NCBI GenBank assembly: GCA_026874595.1
Contig: CM049320.1
Span: 35,808,214 to 35,872,213, forward strand
Direction: 5' to 3'
Origin: Sipunculus nudus
Taxonomy: Eukaryota > Annelida > Sipuncula > Golfingiida > Sipunculidae
Length of the DNA: 64,000 nt
A program made the translations under genes and the position numbers. The notes beneath the pieces are model-generated. The model did not search any database. It saw only the letters and a program-made list of their open reading frames with translations, and was not told the DNA's origin. Positions within the stretch are counted from its first letter, which is position 1. Each line of letters begins with the position of its first letter. Shown here piece by piece: positions 47,991-60,542 of the stretch.

Positions 47991-48772
47991 TTCGCCTAAA
48001 ATGCAAACCAAGTTTTTTTTCAAACAGTTGAAAGATATAGTTCCAATAATCTTGGAATCCTGCATCTAAACATTGTGTCTAGACATCTAGACGCAGATTG
48101 TTTTTAAGGCCGTGTCAAGTATTCGGGTAAATCCGGCCCGCATGACTTGATTTTCTGGTTAAGTACCACACAGCAAAGTGACATACATGATAAACAAGTT
48201 GAAATAAACAACTTTTTAATACGTTTCTTCATAAATAAATACTTTTATTTGATTGATTTGACCCTTTAGATCATTTTTTCTGCAAAAAGCCGAAAATTGA
48301 AAATTTCGACCCAAACCGCCTTCGACAGCCCTTTTCTCCTCATTGAGCTCAGCGACTTTCGACCGATTTTGTGCAGATGGGTCACATTTTGTTAAACGTA
48401 GCTTAAACTGATATTTTAAAAAGAAAAATTATGTTTCTGCCACAAATACAGACTTCTTAAAGGATTGGGAAAGGCTTAAAGTGAAAGCTGCTTGAGAATT
48501 TTATTAGGAAATATTCAAGTTGTCCTGGAAACCATATATCAAAGATCCGTCCCAGGAAATGTGCATGTTTTCTTCGATAACTTATTGATAAAGCAGAAAT
48601 AATTCTATAAAAAAAAACGAAAGAAGTCTCGAACACGGTCCTCATAATTCATCATTCATTAATCTTCTCTCCTCACATCTGCATTTAAATTAATTATATT
48701 TAAATTAACGTGGTACACGCCTTCTGTACCGTTCAGTCTAGAAATCTCAAATAATCAAAGGGGAACCCTGGG

Positions 48773-48928
48773 TATATAAAGGGCCCAATGGGAGCTCAAA
48801 ATCAGTTTGAGTGGTCTGTGCATGCAGTACAGAGCTCAGGCAAATTTTTACACAATTGTAGAGGTATTTTAACTAGTTTTATACATCCAGATTTTGTCTG
48901 TGATAAAGATTAATGTGTTGTGAATAAA
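48773..48928 (+). promoter_or_regulatory. TATA box, initiator and close downstream poly(A) signal
   Basis: TATATAAA at 48773-48780 is followed 31 bp later by a TCAGTTTG initiator (A at 48804), which is ideal spacing for an RNA polymerase II core promoter. AATAAA follows at 48923, about 120 bp downstream, within GTGTTGTGAATAAAACG. No open frame lies between them. Promoter plus nearby poly(A) signal is the layout of an LTR (U3-R-U5) or a very short non-coding transcript. LTR ends were not identified. Confidence 0.5.
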
Positions 48929-49717
48929 ACGATCTAAGTAAAAAAAACTCAACTCCTTTCCCGTTTGTTGTAATAGCCTATATGAGAGAATAAATGGTAA
49001 TATCCAGTTTGAATTTGCCGGTATAAGTCACATGACTAAGTCACATGGGTAAAGAGGGTGGAGCCTATGAATAGTAAACATAAACGGAGCCATGTGATCA
49101 GCCTTGTCATATGAATGTACCCTCTCAGGGGAATTTTGTTGCTTCATGTTGTTTTAGTAAAAAATAAATATTTTACAAGTTTCAGAATGAAAAAAAAATT
49201 AGGTTTATTCCTGTCACCTTTAGCACTTTCATTTGTCCAAGCCGGTGTTTGGCAGGTTAGTTGTCACACACCAAATGCAAAGGCAGTTCCTATATTTGTC
49301 TGGATCACTGACACTTTCATTGAGCACCCCCATTTCCATGTCTTTCATCAGCTGTATCATGTTCCGGCTGTACGGAGAAATAACTCAGTGTAGGCCAGTC
49401 TGTACAGATTCACCTTGGCATGTACTCTCAAGAGCAGGGCTGATTCACATGATACTCCATATCAGACTGCTGACTAACTTTCACATTGTTGCTGAAAATC
49501 CCAGTCTCAATGCTCAATTTTATGTATAGTACTCATGGTTATTAACTGCTGTGTTGAGATGATTCGGCCTGCCTGTACAGTATGCTGACCACTCTGACAC
49601 AAAAATATTAATACTATCTTCATGGTAATACATGTCTGATATTTATTATATATAATATATATTATGTTTATATTAATTCAAGTCTTGTATGCTTGTAGAG
49701 AAACTGATATAAAATTT

Positions 49718-50000
49718 ATTTTTAAAAGTTGTGATTAAAAGTATGGCAGTTTACAAAAGTTTTGACAAAACAAATAAAACGTATAACCAAATCACCTGGA
49801 GGATTCAGGAAGAAACTTGGCATAAGGAACTGTCAGAAAATGCAGCTTAGAACTAGTAAAACTCATTGTCACTAGACCTGCAACCAGTCATTTGACAAGT
49901 TCCTTATAATGCTACTGAATATTATGAATGCAAAGGCAAACATGAATCCTGTTTTGATTGTAGTTAAGCTTCTTTAGTTAGGTTTAATAATTAACAAGAT
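49718..50000. repeat. Direct duplication, left copy
   Basis: About 280 bp starting 'TTTATTTTTAAAAGTTGTG' and ending around 'TTTAGTTAGGTTTAATAATT'. It is nearly identical to 50838-51117, with only scattered substitutions and a few small changes near 49800. The pair lies upstream of gene B. Confidence 0.9.
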
Positions 50001-50422
50001 TCAGTCATGTAGACTTCCGGTGCGTCTTGCAGCACAGCTTTACCCCTCCAACATGATGATGTTCATCAACGGAGCTTCCTGCTGGTACAGGGTTGACAGT
50101 GATGCATGACTTGCTGTATTGAATGAACTGGTGGTAGGTCCTACCGCGGATTCCCCTTGAAAGATCTTTATTTATTTACACGTGTTAGGGCAAAAAGAAA
50201 AAAAAAATATTAAAAAGGGTTCTTTCAATAATGTCAAAAACATAGGTATTTAACAAAGTACATTATTCAATAATATTGTCACATTTCGTTTTTGAGATAA
50301 ACTGATCTGCATCATCTTTTATTGTCTCATTATATGATAAAGAATGATTAATAATAATAACAATTTATACATATATATAGAGAGGAAAAAGCTCATTTCC
50401 TATAAATTTGATACAATGAAAT

Positions 50423-50461
50423 GATGGCAATATGCCATCACATATTGCAATATATTGCAAT
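50423..50461. promoter_or_regulatory. Two adjacent palindromes upstream of gene B
   Basis: GATGGCA and TGCCATC flank a 3-bp loop (50423-50439). Immediately after lies ATTGCAATATATTGCAAT, an 18-bp perfect palindrome (50444-50461) with two ATTGCAAT blocks that resemble C/EBP-type bZIP sites. It is about 830 bp before the gene B start codon. A regulatory role is conjecture. Confidence 0.3.
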
Positions 50462-50687
50462 CAGATATTTGCATTTAATACCCAACCATAGTCCATATGA
50501 TGACATTTAAGCACATCACCTGCTGTGTTGTGACGAAAAACAAAACACGACTGGTACGGCATATTCATTTAATAATCTCAGAGCCAAAGATCAACACACG
50601 TGAAACATACATTTTACATACATTTAGCATTTTTTAAGGTGTGCAGTCTGTCTGTTACGCAGTATACATCAGAGATACAAAACATTC

Positions 50688-50694
<7 letters not shown>

Positions 50695-50730
<36 letters not shown>
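50695..50730. repeat. (TA)n microsatellite
   Basis: A short pure TA run. Confidence 0.9.
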
Positions 50731-50732
<2 letters not shown>

Positions 50733-50837
50733 GATCGGGAATTAATATTAAATAATAGAGGTCTTTACTGAATTAAACGAATGGGAATGCTTGTTCCTTG
50801 TATTGTATTATACCATGTAACCGTGTTTATTGCGGAA

Positions 50838-51117
50838 TTTATTTTTAAAAGTTGTGATTAAAAGTATGGCATTTTACAAAAGTTTTAACAAAACAAATAA
50901 AACGTATAACCAAATCACCTGAAGCAATCATGAAGAAACTTGGCATGAGGAACTGTCAGAAAATGCAGCTTAGAACTAGTAAAACTCATTGTCACTAGAC
51001 CTGCAACCAGTCATTTGACAAGTTCCTTATAATGCATCTGAATATTATGGATGCAAAGGCAAACATGAATCCTGTTTTGATTGTAGTTAAGCTTCTTTAG
51101 TTAGGTTTAATAATTAG
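50838..51117. repeat. Direct duplication, right copy
   Basis: This is the second copy of the 49718-50000 segment. It is bracketed by a roughly 25-bp direct repeat, 'AACCGTGTTTATTGCGGAATT', at about 50819-50839 and 51135-51155. So the copy was inserted with, or produced, duplicated flanks. It ends about 170 bp before the predicted gene B start codon and may carry promoter sequence. Confidence 0.85.
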
Positions 51118-51287
51118 CATAATTATACCATTTAACCGTGTTTATTGCGGAATTAGACCATTATCTCCTTACTTCCTTTTATTATTTTTGGGTGATCATG
51201 GTTAATAAACACATTTGTAGTTGTCTTCATTCCACAAGCACGCAGCATACACTTGCCCATACACTTCTTACACGAGCGTACAATGTG

Positions 51288-53152
51288 ATGACTCGTTCAA
51301 AGAGAAAAGGATATTTCTGTTTTATTTTATACTTCACAGTACTAATCACGATGTTATGTGAGTAAATAATTAATTTTCTGGCATAATATAGCATACAGTA
51401 TTTTTTTCATATTTTGAGAACGTAAAATCGGATATGGACGTATCCTTCCTCAACCGAAAGGTAAAGATGACATTTGAATGTTATGTGTTATTTTTCGGCA
51501 GATGCAGCAATTATCAACGATAGGAAAGTCAATTTCTTAGAAGCACTAGGAATGTGTGAAAGCTCTGGAAGTTGGATGCCCCTGCCAAAAAGTCTTAATA
51601 AGGGTTATTTACCTAATCTTTCCTTTTGGGTAGCATTGGCAGAAGAGGAACTTACGTCATGGAGATGGACAAATGAATCTGAAGTCGGTAATATCATGTT
51701 TATTATAAAAATAAACTAGTAGTTGTATTTTCAAATAATAGTTTTGTTGTTGGAGATAACAGCCTCCATATTTTAATGTTAACTTCATTAAATGTTGTCC
51801 TTTCGCACGGATAATCTATAAGAATTTCTTAGACATACATTTTAGCTTGACCGTTAGAGCATTTTTGTAGAGAACGCTTCTATGAGCATTGTTGTTGGAA
51901 GAGATCCTTGTGTAGCATTTGTTGAAGGAAGAGTAAGAGGAGTTCAGTGCTGGACAAAGGAATGGTTCAAGAATTATGTCTTGTGCAAGAACAACGGTTG
52001 GTGTTTCATTGATTGATTTATATTTGCATTGTTTTTCGAGGGTATACGCGTTCCAGTTTTGTTGATCCGAATTCAGCCGTATGAAACATTTTTTTCTAAA
52101 AATGTTTAACTATGGATATGTTACAGAATCATCTTTCCGAAATCTTCCTTATATCTCTGTCACAGATTCCTATTGCCTCAAAAACAGTGGAGATTGTTAT
52201 AAAATAATAAAAGGATCATTAGATTGGCACCAGTCTAAAAAACTATGTGAGGATGAAAGGATGACCATGGCTAATACAGTGCATTTCCCGAAAGATCTTT
52301 CTATAGAAGGATACACGTGGATTGGAATGTCAAAGAAAGGTATTTTCACACATTCTATTACACTTTAGAGTCCTTCTAATGTTATTTGACCATTGATGAT
52401 CAAACTATTTAACCACCCCAGACGAAGGCGTAAAATAGTTTTTTTTATCACCAATGCGCGTTTTGAGGTCTGAATGTGTGTCTCTGGACAGCAATGTATT
52501 ACTGTAAGTCGAATATTACGTTCGCTGTTCTATCCTTAAAGTGTAGATTAAATGCAAAGTAGTTGTTTAATTCTTGCTATTATTTTCAGAACTGAAACAT
52601 CAGAACAGCTCACAAATGTTTATAAAAACAAACGTCACTAAAGAAAGAGGCTGCATGGTAGCGTCGGGAAATAGTACCGCCTTCAATATGACGATCGTGA
52701 GCTGTCAGAGCAGACATCATGTCTACTGCCAAAATAGTAAGTGACAGTCATGTCTGCCGATATACCCTTATCCTACCTGCAAATGAATAAATGTTCATAT
52801 CATAGATATTTTTACAAAGTATCTTATGTATATATGACCTTTTCTTCTTTCATCCTCTCTGAATGCGTTGTTTTATGAAATATTTCATTTAGAGCTAACC
52901 TCAACTATGCATTCCGATCGGATGAATTCTAATTATGTATCACGAGGAACATCTGAGGCCGTGGAAGAGACTTCATCTAAACCTCCAACTGATCCAACAA
53001 ACAGCAGTTTAGATAACGGTAAGGTAAACGTATTTTTATAGTGAATTTTATAACCTTACTGCCCCGTATCGAATCATAATGTTTGTGTAATAGGTAACCA
53101 TTTCTTGTGGTACCTTTCCATTTTATTTATCGCAACAGTATTGATTTATTAA
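51288..53152 (+). CDS. CTLD gene B: intact membrane-anchored double C-type lectin-like protein, 295 aa
   Basis: Exons are 51288-51357, 51502-51687, 51871-51996, 52166-52339, 52590-52736, 52893-53018 and 53094-53152. All introns are GT-AG and phase 1, and the total of 888 nt stays in frame. Residues 1-23 are a signal peptide (MTRSKRKG, then a hydrophobic core). CTLD1 (exons 2-3) has FLEALGMC, FWVALAEEEL, DPC, QCW and VLC, the four canonical cysteines. CTLD2 (exons 4-5) has YCLKNSGDC, WHQSKKLC, YTWIGM, GCM, SCQ and YCQ, the six-Cys long form. Exon 6 is a Ser/Thr/Pro-rich stalk. Exon 7 encodes WYLSILFIATVLIY and then stops, so a type I membrane protein with almost no cytoplasmic tail. Several N-glycosylation sequons occur (NES, NAS, NSS, NVT, NST). 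EPN/QPD and WND are absent, so classical sugar binding is not predicted. An in-frame ATG at 51198 would bury the signal peptide. I chose 51288 because the exon then matches gene C exon 1 exactly (70 nt). Ligand unknown; an immune or adhesion role is inferred. Confidence 0.85.
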
Positions 53153-56100
53153 TCATCGGGCGATCATTGACTTTTGAATGAAGAATTGAAAGTTCCTTGA
53201 TCAGCACCCGCTTTTCATTTGTGATTCGCTGTAATTGAGTGTACACCACAATCCCCCATGACCTCCCTGCATTTGGTCCTCTGGAAAACAGGATGCTACG
53301 TATTATGATTTTTTTGGAAAAGAGGTGCAAAGAATTTTTCAAGTCTAGTAAAAAAGGTGATTCTTTTCCAATGTAGAGGGGTTCTCGGTAGGCTTAAAAG
53401 AGAGGATCACCATAGGCTTATTTGACACCCCCCCCCCCCCTTCCCTTTCCCCGGTTGAGCGTTGGTTGTGTTGAGGTTGGGCCATGCCTTAGCGATGTAT
53501 ATATTAGGGTGTCTTCAAAGTTGATTTTTGTTTGGTTTACTATTTAAAAAATGCATTCATACCTTGATTTCAAGATATGTGGGAGCACTTTAGACAATGC
53601 TTCAGAAATGGATTTTATGGAAACGTGGCCCAGAAAAGGAGGGACTAATTTTTAGTAAATGAACAAGCGGTCTCTGACGGGTCCAAGGACAGAACATGAA
53701 CATGGTATTTCAAGTGTCGGAAAGATGGCTCAGCGTAAAAAAAATAATAAGTTTATAAAATCAATGATTACTGCGATATAACAAATAATCAAGGGTCTTT
53801 CAAGAACAATAAGGAGCCCTCTGGTAATTGTTGCTAAATCTATTGGAATGAACAACGACACATACTTCCGATTAGTCTCCTCATGATACCATATATCTCC
53901 AAAGGTGAACGGACGTTTCGAACTTTCAACATGTATGGTTAGGGCAACGATCAATGTTCTTCTGAAATGTGAGATATTAATGTGATATATCCGATTTATA
54001 TATGGTAATGTGTCGGACTATAAAACAACAAATCTGCATATAATTTATTTCGATCCGACATCTATTACGCAAAGACATAGAAAACATTGGGAACAATACT
54101 TTTGTGATGAAGCAAGTCATTTTCTCATTCTTTTCCTCCCAAATGTACGGGTGTATATTTTATTCTTGTTTCATCTCTCCGTATTCAATGAACCAGTATG
54201 GATTTTTCATGCATATGTCGCTCTCTCCCTCTCGCTGACTGCATGTGTATTAAAGCCCTGGGCCCAAGTCCGCCCTGCCCTAGGGCCACAAAGAGCTGAC
54301 GTTTTCATAATTTTGTGACCAGTCTCAGAAATAATATAACATGGCTGATAGTAGAGCACCAGCATCACTACCTGTGACTTTATAATAGCCAGTGTATGGC
54401 CTGCATTTGGTTTTGTTACCAGGTAGGTATAACTTAACATCAACTTAAAGCCTGAGGTGTGCTCCTCATGGATAGACCTAAGACCCCAGGCTTTTTTAGA
54501 GCTGAATGTAATTAATAAGCCATGCTCTGTGTAACAACCATGACACAAAGCTGGTCTCCTTCTGTAGTGCCATAAGCCCTTTTAGCTTATTAGCTTATGA
54601 TCACTGGACCGGATTAACCTCTCTGTTAAATATACTTTGTGAACTATGGTGAGCCAACACTGTCATGCAGCTGGTGAAGTAATTAAGAGTAGTGTAGTTG
54701 TGGGCATAATTGCTTACAGAAAAATTATCCCTTTATTTTTTAGATTTGCTTTATTTCCTTATAACAGCATGTTGATGGGAGGCATAGACCTGTTTAATTA
54801 TGTCGTTTGTGAAAACATCTGAATATGTTTAATTTCTTCTATATTTATACATATTTAAAAAGACACAAAAGCAATAAAAAGCTAGATCTGCGGGGCGGGT
54901 GCCAGTCAAGTGTTTATATTTGCTGTGCGGGCGGTTTTGCCCAAATGCAGGGCGTTACGGGCTGGTTTACCTAACTGTGTGATGGGATGGTTGTGTGTTA
55001 AGGCTTGCTCCTGCTAATGCAGATAGAGTAGTATAGCTCTTGACATACATGCATAATATTTATTGAATTCTTTTTTTTCTTGAGTTTTGTTTTATATTTC
55101 CGTTTAGCAGCATATGCATTGAAGGAATTTCCGTGTTTAATTCTGTCGTTGGCCAAAATATTTGAATAGGTTGAATTTATTCGAACTTTCATTATTTAAA
55201 AGAGTCATCAGTAGCAAGTGGTAACGCTGTCCACTCACAAACGATTATAAATTCCCCATTTATTGTAAATATTTGAATAATAATCACAATTTTTATTTTA
55301 AATTTTCTTTTTTGTTTTTCATTTGCGGGATAAATGTATAACCTGTTTTCTTTATGCGGGGTGTTGCAGGGAGGTTTACAAACTGCGGGGCGGGTACGGG
55401 TTCTAATTCCCAGCCTGTGTATAATATGTATAAGATCAAATAGCAGTACCAGGCCTGTTTGATAAAGCTGTAATGTCATTCGTCCAAACGTGTTAATGTA
55501 ATAACCTGGATAAGTTTCAGATGACAGCACAATGTGGAGTGTGTGCAATCTTGCAAAAACCTTGTCATATACCACAACGATCTTGTCAATCTTACCGCTT
55601 GTTTTATACATCTACGATTTCATCAAGCACCTGGCATGGATTTATTACGTAATCACAATTATTAAATGAACGCATTAACAATAAACAATGCAGTTCGATT
55701 AATTTCAACCTTATCATGACTATTTTTTTATACCAAGTGTTGCTTAATGCGCAAGTGGGCACTTTCTTTTCAGAAGAAAGCCAAATACTGATTACAAGGG
55801 AGCACTTGGAATGGTTAAAACGTGGATGTCGGATGTTAATTGTTTAGTTCATTACGATATCTTCTGTATTAAACACATACTGATTACATATTAACCCTAT
55901 GGAGTGCCCCAAGTGATGTTCGAGTTGATTTCATGGTTATGATGATTATATAAGTGTGACATAATTGTATTTAATTACATGTTCCGCAAAATCATTTCTT
56001 GGAATTGTATATATCAACTGTAAAAGCTGATTCATGACGTGCTTTTGTTACAATAAAGAAGTTTCAAATTGCAATTTGTATTATCATTTTGCCTATGTTA

Positions 56101-56831
56101 AAAAAACTTGTAACGCTATAAGCATGGGATTATATTCCGGTACATACTAATGTTTAGCTGTAGTTCTGATGATGTTTCATTATGTTACTTTACATTTATA
56201 TTCATTTGGTAATCGATTTTTTGTAATTTATAATCCAGTACCTTAAAAGCAGGAAAATGGAACTACCATTATTTTTATCAACTTTATTATTCATAACACG
56301 ATAATGTAATCAAAAGAAATTTTATAAACAACATTTACATTATTGCAATTGAATCATTCTAATCAATAAAGGCCAAAGCATAATAAACACGACAGGAGTT
56401 TGAGTGGGGTTGAAGTTCCGGTATGTGTTCCTTTTCTCTAAACAAGATATCCCAATATCAAAAATTTGTTTCTATGGAATCCTCTCTCCAGGTTCGCCTG
56501 CATCATAAGACAATCCAATAGAGGCAACTCAATTGTACTGAATTGTCGGTTTATAATTCTATCAGTCATTAAACTTGAGTTACATCTCAAAATATTCGAA
56601 TATATCCAGCCATTCTCCTATCTCGGTCAACATTTGTGCAACGAACAAAAAATTGTGGATTCAAGGAAAATTTCTGATCACACGGTAAAGCAGCCAGAAA
56701 TTCCTGTGACTTAACCAGCACAAAGGTGCCATCTTGAGCTTACAGTGCGTTGGAAGCCGTTAGTTACTGGGAAACTTATCACCCAAGATACAATATTAAG
56801 GTTTAAATATGTGTCGAATTGATCTAAGATG

Positions 56832-56958
56832 GGTTAAGATATATCCTGAAATATACAGAATGTTAAATATAACAATGTATCGAATTCATCTAAAATTTTA
56901 AAAATATAAAAAATGGTTTAAGATATATCCTGAAATATACAGAATGTTAAATATAACA
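56832..56958. repeat. Local direct repeat, 44-bp unit, period 83 bp
   Basis: 'AAGATATATCCTGAAATATA' followed by 'CAGAATGTTAAATATAACAA' occurs twice with nearly no change. Confidence 0.9.
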
Positions 56959-58491
56959 AATAGGGTTGCAGAATAAGTCGGTCAAGCCAATATTTCGGAT
57001 TTATTTTAACTTCAAATACATGCTAAAGAATGCGTAAAGGCAAGAGCCTTTATAATAAATAAAGGGAGTTTAAATATCAGATGATAAATACTAATATATA
57101 AATAGCATTAAATAAACAATTAATACGGTTTATAGACGGTTGTTTTGAACAATAGCGTCGTTGTTATTATAACCTCACAATACCCATAGCCCGCCTAAAA
57201 CCAGGGGTTTTATCGTTAACTTATTTTCTTTCAAGTGCCTTTATGTTTTGTTATGCTAAACAGATGGTTTTAGCCTGACAGGAGACAGACATGGGGTAAG
57301 GGGTTGGGTGTACAGCACTCACAGACACACTCGCACACACAGTTCATGTCATCATATATGTAGAGGGATTTACCAAAGGGCAAATAGTATAGAGCAAACT
57401 ATCAATGCTGATTACTGGTTTAGTTTTATTTAAAGTGAAAGCATACTTATATGCTATGCCTTGCAATGCGGTCCTCGACACAACATCTATATGCACTCTG
57501 ACGCTGGTAGTAGAGCCTCTAACGCTCCCACCACTTCCCCTGTTTTATTGTTTGACTGTGCCATTGACTGAGTTACAGAGAGTAATATATATGTCATAGC
57601 TAAAAGGTATGTTTATATCATGATTAATTGCCCGCTTGACGTCATTCAAATTTTGGAGGTCATTTTGTATTACAGGTAAGAATAAGCCATATCACCGATT
57701 TTCTCGACACGAAAACACCCAGAATGTTCATAAATGAGATCAGGTCTCTTTGATATTTGTTTTGAAACCACGACGGAAGATTGGTGGTACCATTTTAATG
57801 CTCAGATTCCATTCGAATAACAGCTCACCTATAATTTTTTAGCGACATATTTTGGGGCACATGCGTAATGTCAGGGTAATTGGGTCTCAACTAACGACAG
57901 ATAGTTAAGGTATATATAAGTTATCATATTAAGTTTTATTTACAAAAAAAGAGAAAATTATGATATTTAGATCATACAATGCAACATTTGTTTACAGAGT
58001 AAACACGATACAAACTCTGGGAATACATTAGTGTTAACAGATAATATATATATATATAACTACAGCGCCTTCTTTGAGTTTCTTTACGAGCTACTTATTA
58101 TAAATTAAATATGTATTCGTAACAGGAGCACTTTTCGTCCCTGTGAAAATATACGGCAGTGTCTTATGACCACAGACTTTATGTTATAAATGCTACACGG
58201 AATATATGTAATACACTGATGTTATTAACAATCACGTTATTTACAATAACATTAATTTACATTACTGCCCTCTCAAGCTCTTGAAATAGTGGATATTTCT
58301 GTCTTTTCAGGCTAATTTGAATATTACAAATAATTTTCGAGGTTGCAATTAGCTCGATCCGTCTAACATGTATAGGAAGACTGATACCAATGCATGATTC
58401 CCGAAACAAATTTAACATTTGACAATGTACAGCCTATCGGCTGCAGGTGACTATGACTCCAACGTGTAAAGGTTTTTTGTAATGCTAATAA

Positions 58492-58492
<1 letters not shown>

Positions 58493-58532
<40 letters not shown>
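58493..58532. repeat. (TA)n microsatellite
   Basis: A pure TA run of about 40 bp. Confidence 0.9.
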
Positions 58533-58534
<2 letters not shown>

Positions 58535-58656
58535 TCAGCATCCATTCCTTTATCTTCCGTCTTCATAGTTTATATAACAGCGAAAAATGTAAGTTGATCA
58601 GAAAGTAGCATTCATATATTAGCCTTTCAATAGCCTTGGTTGTGACATTCGACTAA

Positions 58657-58890
58657 GTGTTTTTTACACTAAGGGCAATATGTAACGGTCCATGGCACTG
58701 CTCTTTCCGAGAGGCCCTCTCCGAGTACGAGGAGATTGGGTCTGTAATCTTGAAGTCAGATAAAATTGACATAAGCAACATTTCCGATCTTTGGAAAAGG
58801 GTAGCGGACCTTCATCCGGTAATGAGTCTGTACTCTAGTCGAATTAAATCAGATGTGATACATAGAGTATGTTTTTTTATGAATATCACT
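58657..58890 (+). pseudogene. Possible degenerate CTLD first exon
   Basis: The frame contains CSFREALSEYEEIGSVILKS and ISNISDLWKRVADLHP. Spacing of F-x2-A-x3-Y-x3-G and a later LW resembles the first CTLD exon of genes A-C (F..A...C...G...LW), with Tyr in place of the first cysteine. The splice environment does not fit: an acceptor-like CACTAAG leaves the wrong phase, and donor-like GTAATG (58821) and GTATGT (58867) are phase 0, not phase 1. This is either a decayed family member between genes B and C or an unrelated frame. Confidence 0.3.
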
Positions 58891-58994
58891 GGGACAAAAC
58901 ATCATTTTTTTACGAAACACCTCTTCTTTAAATTCAATATCCCGGGATATTGTAAAGGTCATTCAGTAATTAGGTCCCAACAAGCAGAACTAGA

Positions 58995-59220
58995 TTGATT
59001 CAAGAGCGTTTTGAATACAAGCCTGTACTTTTTATTATATGTGGTGAAGATCGTTGTGTGGACAAATACATACTTCACATAATTAATTCTAGGTTTAAAG
59101 ATAGTGCAGCATTACATACAGCAGATAGCAGGCCAGATGGTTCAAAAAGGTTCACCACAGGAAGGCAAGGTAGGAAACATGAAAAGTTGGAGCTTGAAAG
59201 AACATATAAAAATTGGGGTA
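58995..59220 (+). other. Unassigned open frame with a donor-like end
   Basis: The frame reads PVLFIICGEDRCVDKYILH and ends with ERTYKNWG at a GTATGT donor-like site (59218). Composition is more coding-like than the surroundings. No family recognised and no partner exons placed. It could be part of the same locus as 58657-58890 in another frame. Confidence 0.2.
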
Positions 59221-60473
59221 TGTTTTAATGTCAATCGCAGGTTTAAGGAGTATAGACCTAATATTATCACTGTGCCGAATTATTTTTATGGGATATCATA
59301 TGTGACCTGCAGCCCAGCAGAACCAAGTATTTCCATGCATCTTTAGAGGGTAAATAAAATCGACTGTTGCCAATCGTAAAAATTAAATCATTAGCGGCCA
59401 ACATCAAGCCTACTTATTCTTATAGTTGGTAGCTAACTCAAATACATTATTGATGTAGAGGTTGAGTTGTGGCCGGATTATATACGTGCGCAAAATATAA
59501 ATATATTGACGGATATCCCCTTTCCTATAAACGTATAAGAGAGCGATCTATGGGAAAGAGGCAGGTGTTGTTTTTACTCAAGCTTTGATATATTCTATGA
59601 TATTGTGCACGTTACACTCCTGCATAACATGTGCCCTAATGCATACATACATATGATAAAAGTAAAGCATATGTGTTTGATCGACATGGAATTTTCTATA
59701 GATGAGGTATGGATAAATCTCTTTTAAATTAACTTGATTTCTGTTTTGCTTTCTTTTAACCGACTAGAAATTGAACCGCATCATGCAGAAGAAAATAAAT
59801 AAGAAAATAAGCAAATGTGTGAATCATGCAGGTATAAGCGATCCGAATATATCCGGTGAATATTTGTACAAGGTGGGAAATTTGTCTGAAAAAGACTGAA
59901 ATAAATGTACCTGTAATGTTAGATTGGTTTACAAGGCAGGGCAGCCATGTCATAAGTATCTGCTGTCAGCTTTCTGTTTTGCTTGTCTATGGGGCTAGCT
60001 ATCTTATGTCTAATTCATTAAAATATAACAAATTGATCAAAATACGGTTAATATTATTATTGTTGTTGAGCTATGCGTTGATTATCCAAAAGGCACTATG
60101 ATGGGTGCTTTGTTTACAGTCAAAATAACCATAACACAGTAGCACAAGAAATACGTGCAATTACTGTCATAAATATCACATCTTTCATCACGCAAATAAA
60201 AACAAAGCAAATAATGTACATAATTGACTTAGTGTTTTTAAAAACCACAATTTCTCCTGGAAACCGATTATCAAATAAAAAAAAAGTTATTCGCAGAATT
60301 ACACATGCCGGTAAGAAGTATTGTTTAACCATGGTAAAAATGCTAACCCTTATTTGTATCAATTAATGATTTTTATGATTATTATATTTCCATGTAAGCA
60401 TTTTTTTCACATATGAATCGATTTTTTCAGAGAAGCTTTTTCTCTTATCAAGAATAGCATATTTTTGTCCATA

Positions 60474-60491
60474 TACATATATATATATATA

Positions 60492-60537
<46 letters not shown>
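60474..60537. repeat. (TA)n microsatellite, interrupted
   Basis: TA run with one GTG interruption near 60491-60495. Confidence 0.9.

Positions 60538-60542
<5 letters not shown>

Larger units (their letters stand above)
53153..58640. other. Long stretch without a recognised gene
   Basis: AT-rich DNA after gene B. It holds a C run near 53430-53440 and a 44-bp block repeated at 56832-56875 and 56915-56958 ('AAGATATATCCTGAAATATA'). Two GC-richer blocks with 'GCGGGGCGGGT' motifs lie near 54890-54970 and 55360-55400 and look like a degenerate repeat. Open frames at 54207-54548 (-) and 55192-55611 (-) have no family resemblance or splice support. No poly(A) signal for gene B was found in the first 350 bp. 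Confidence 0.4.

Noticed and set aside
51198-51287. Upstream in-frame ATG for gene B
   Set aside because: It would add 30 polar residues before the hydrophobic leader and break the exact match with the gene C leader exon.
54207-54548. 113-codon minus-strand frame and the 139-codon frame at 55192-55611
   Set aside because: No domain, no splice partner and composition like the surrounding DNA.
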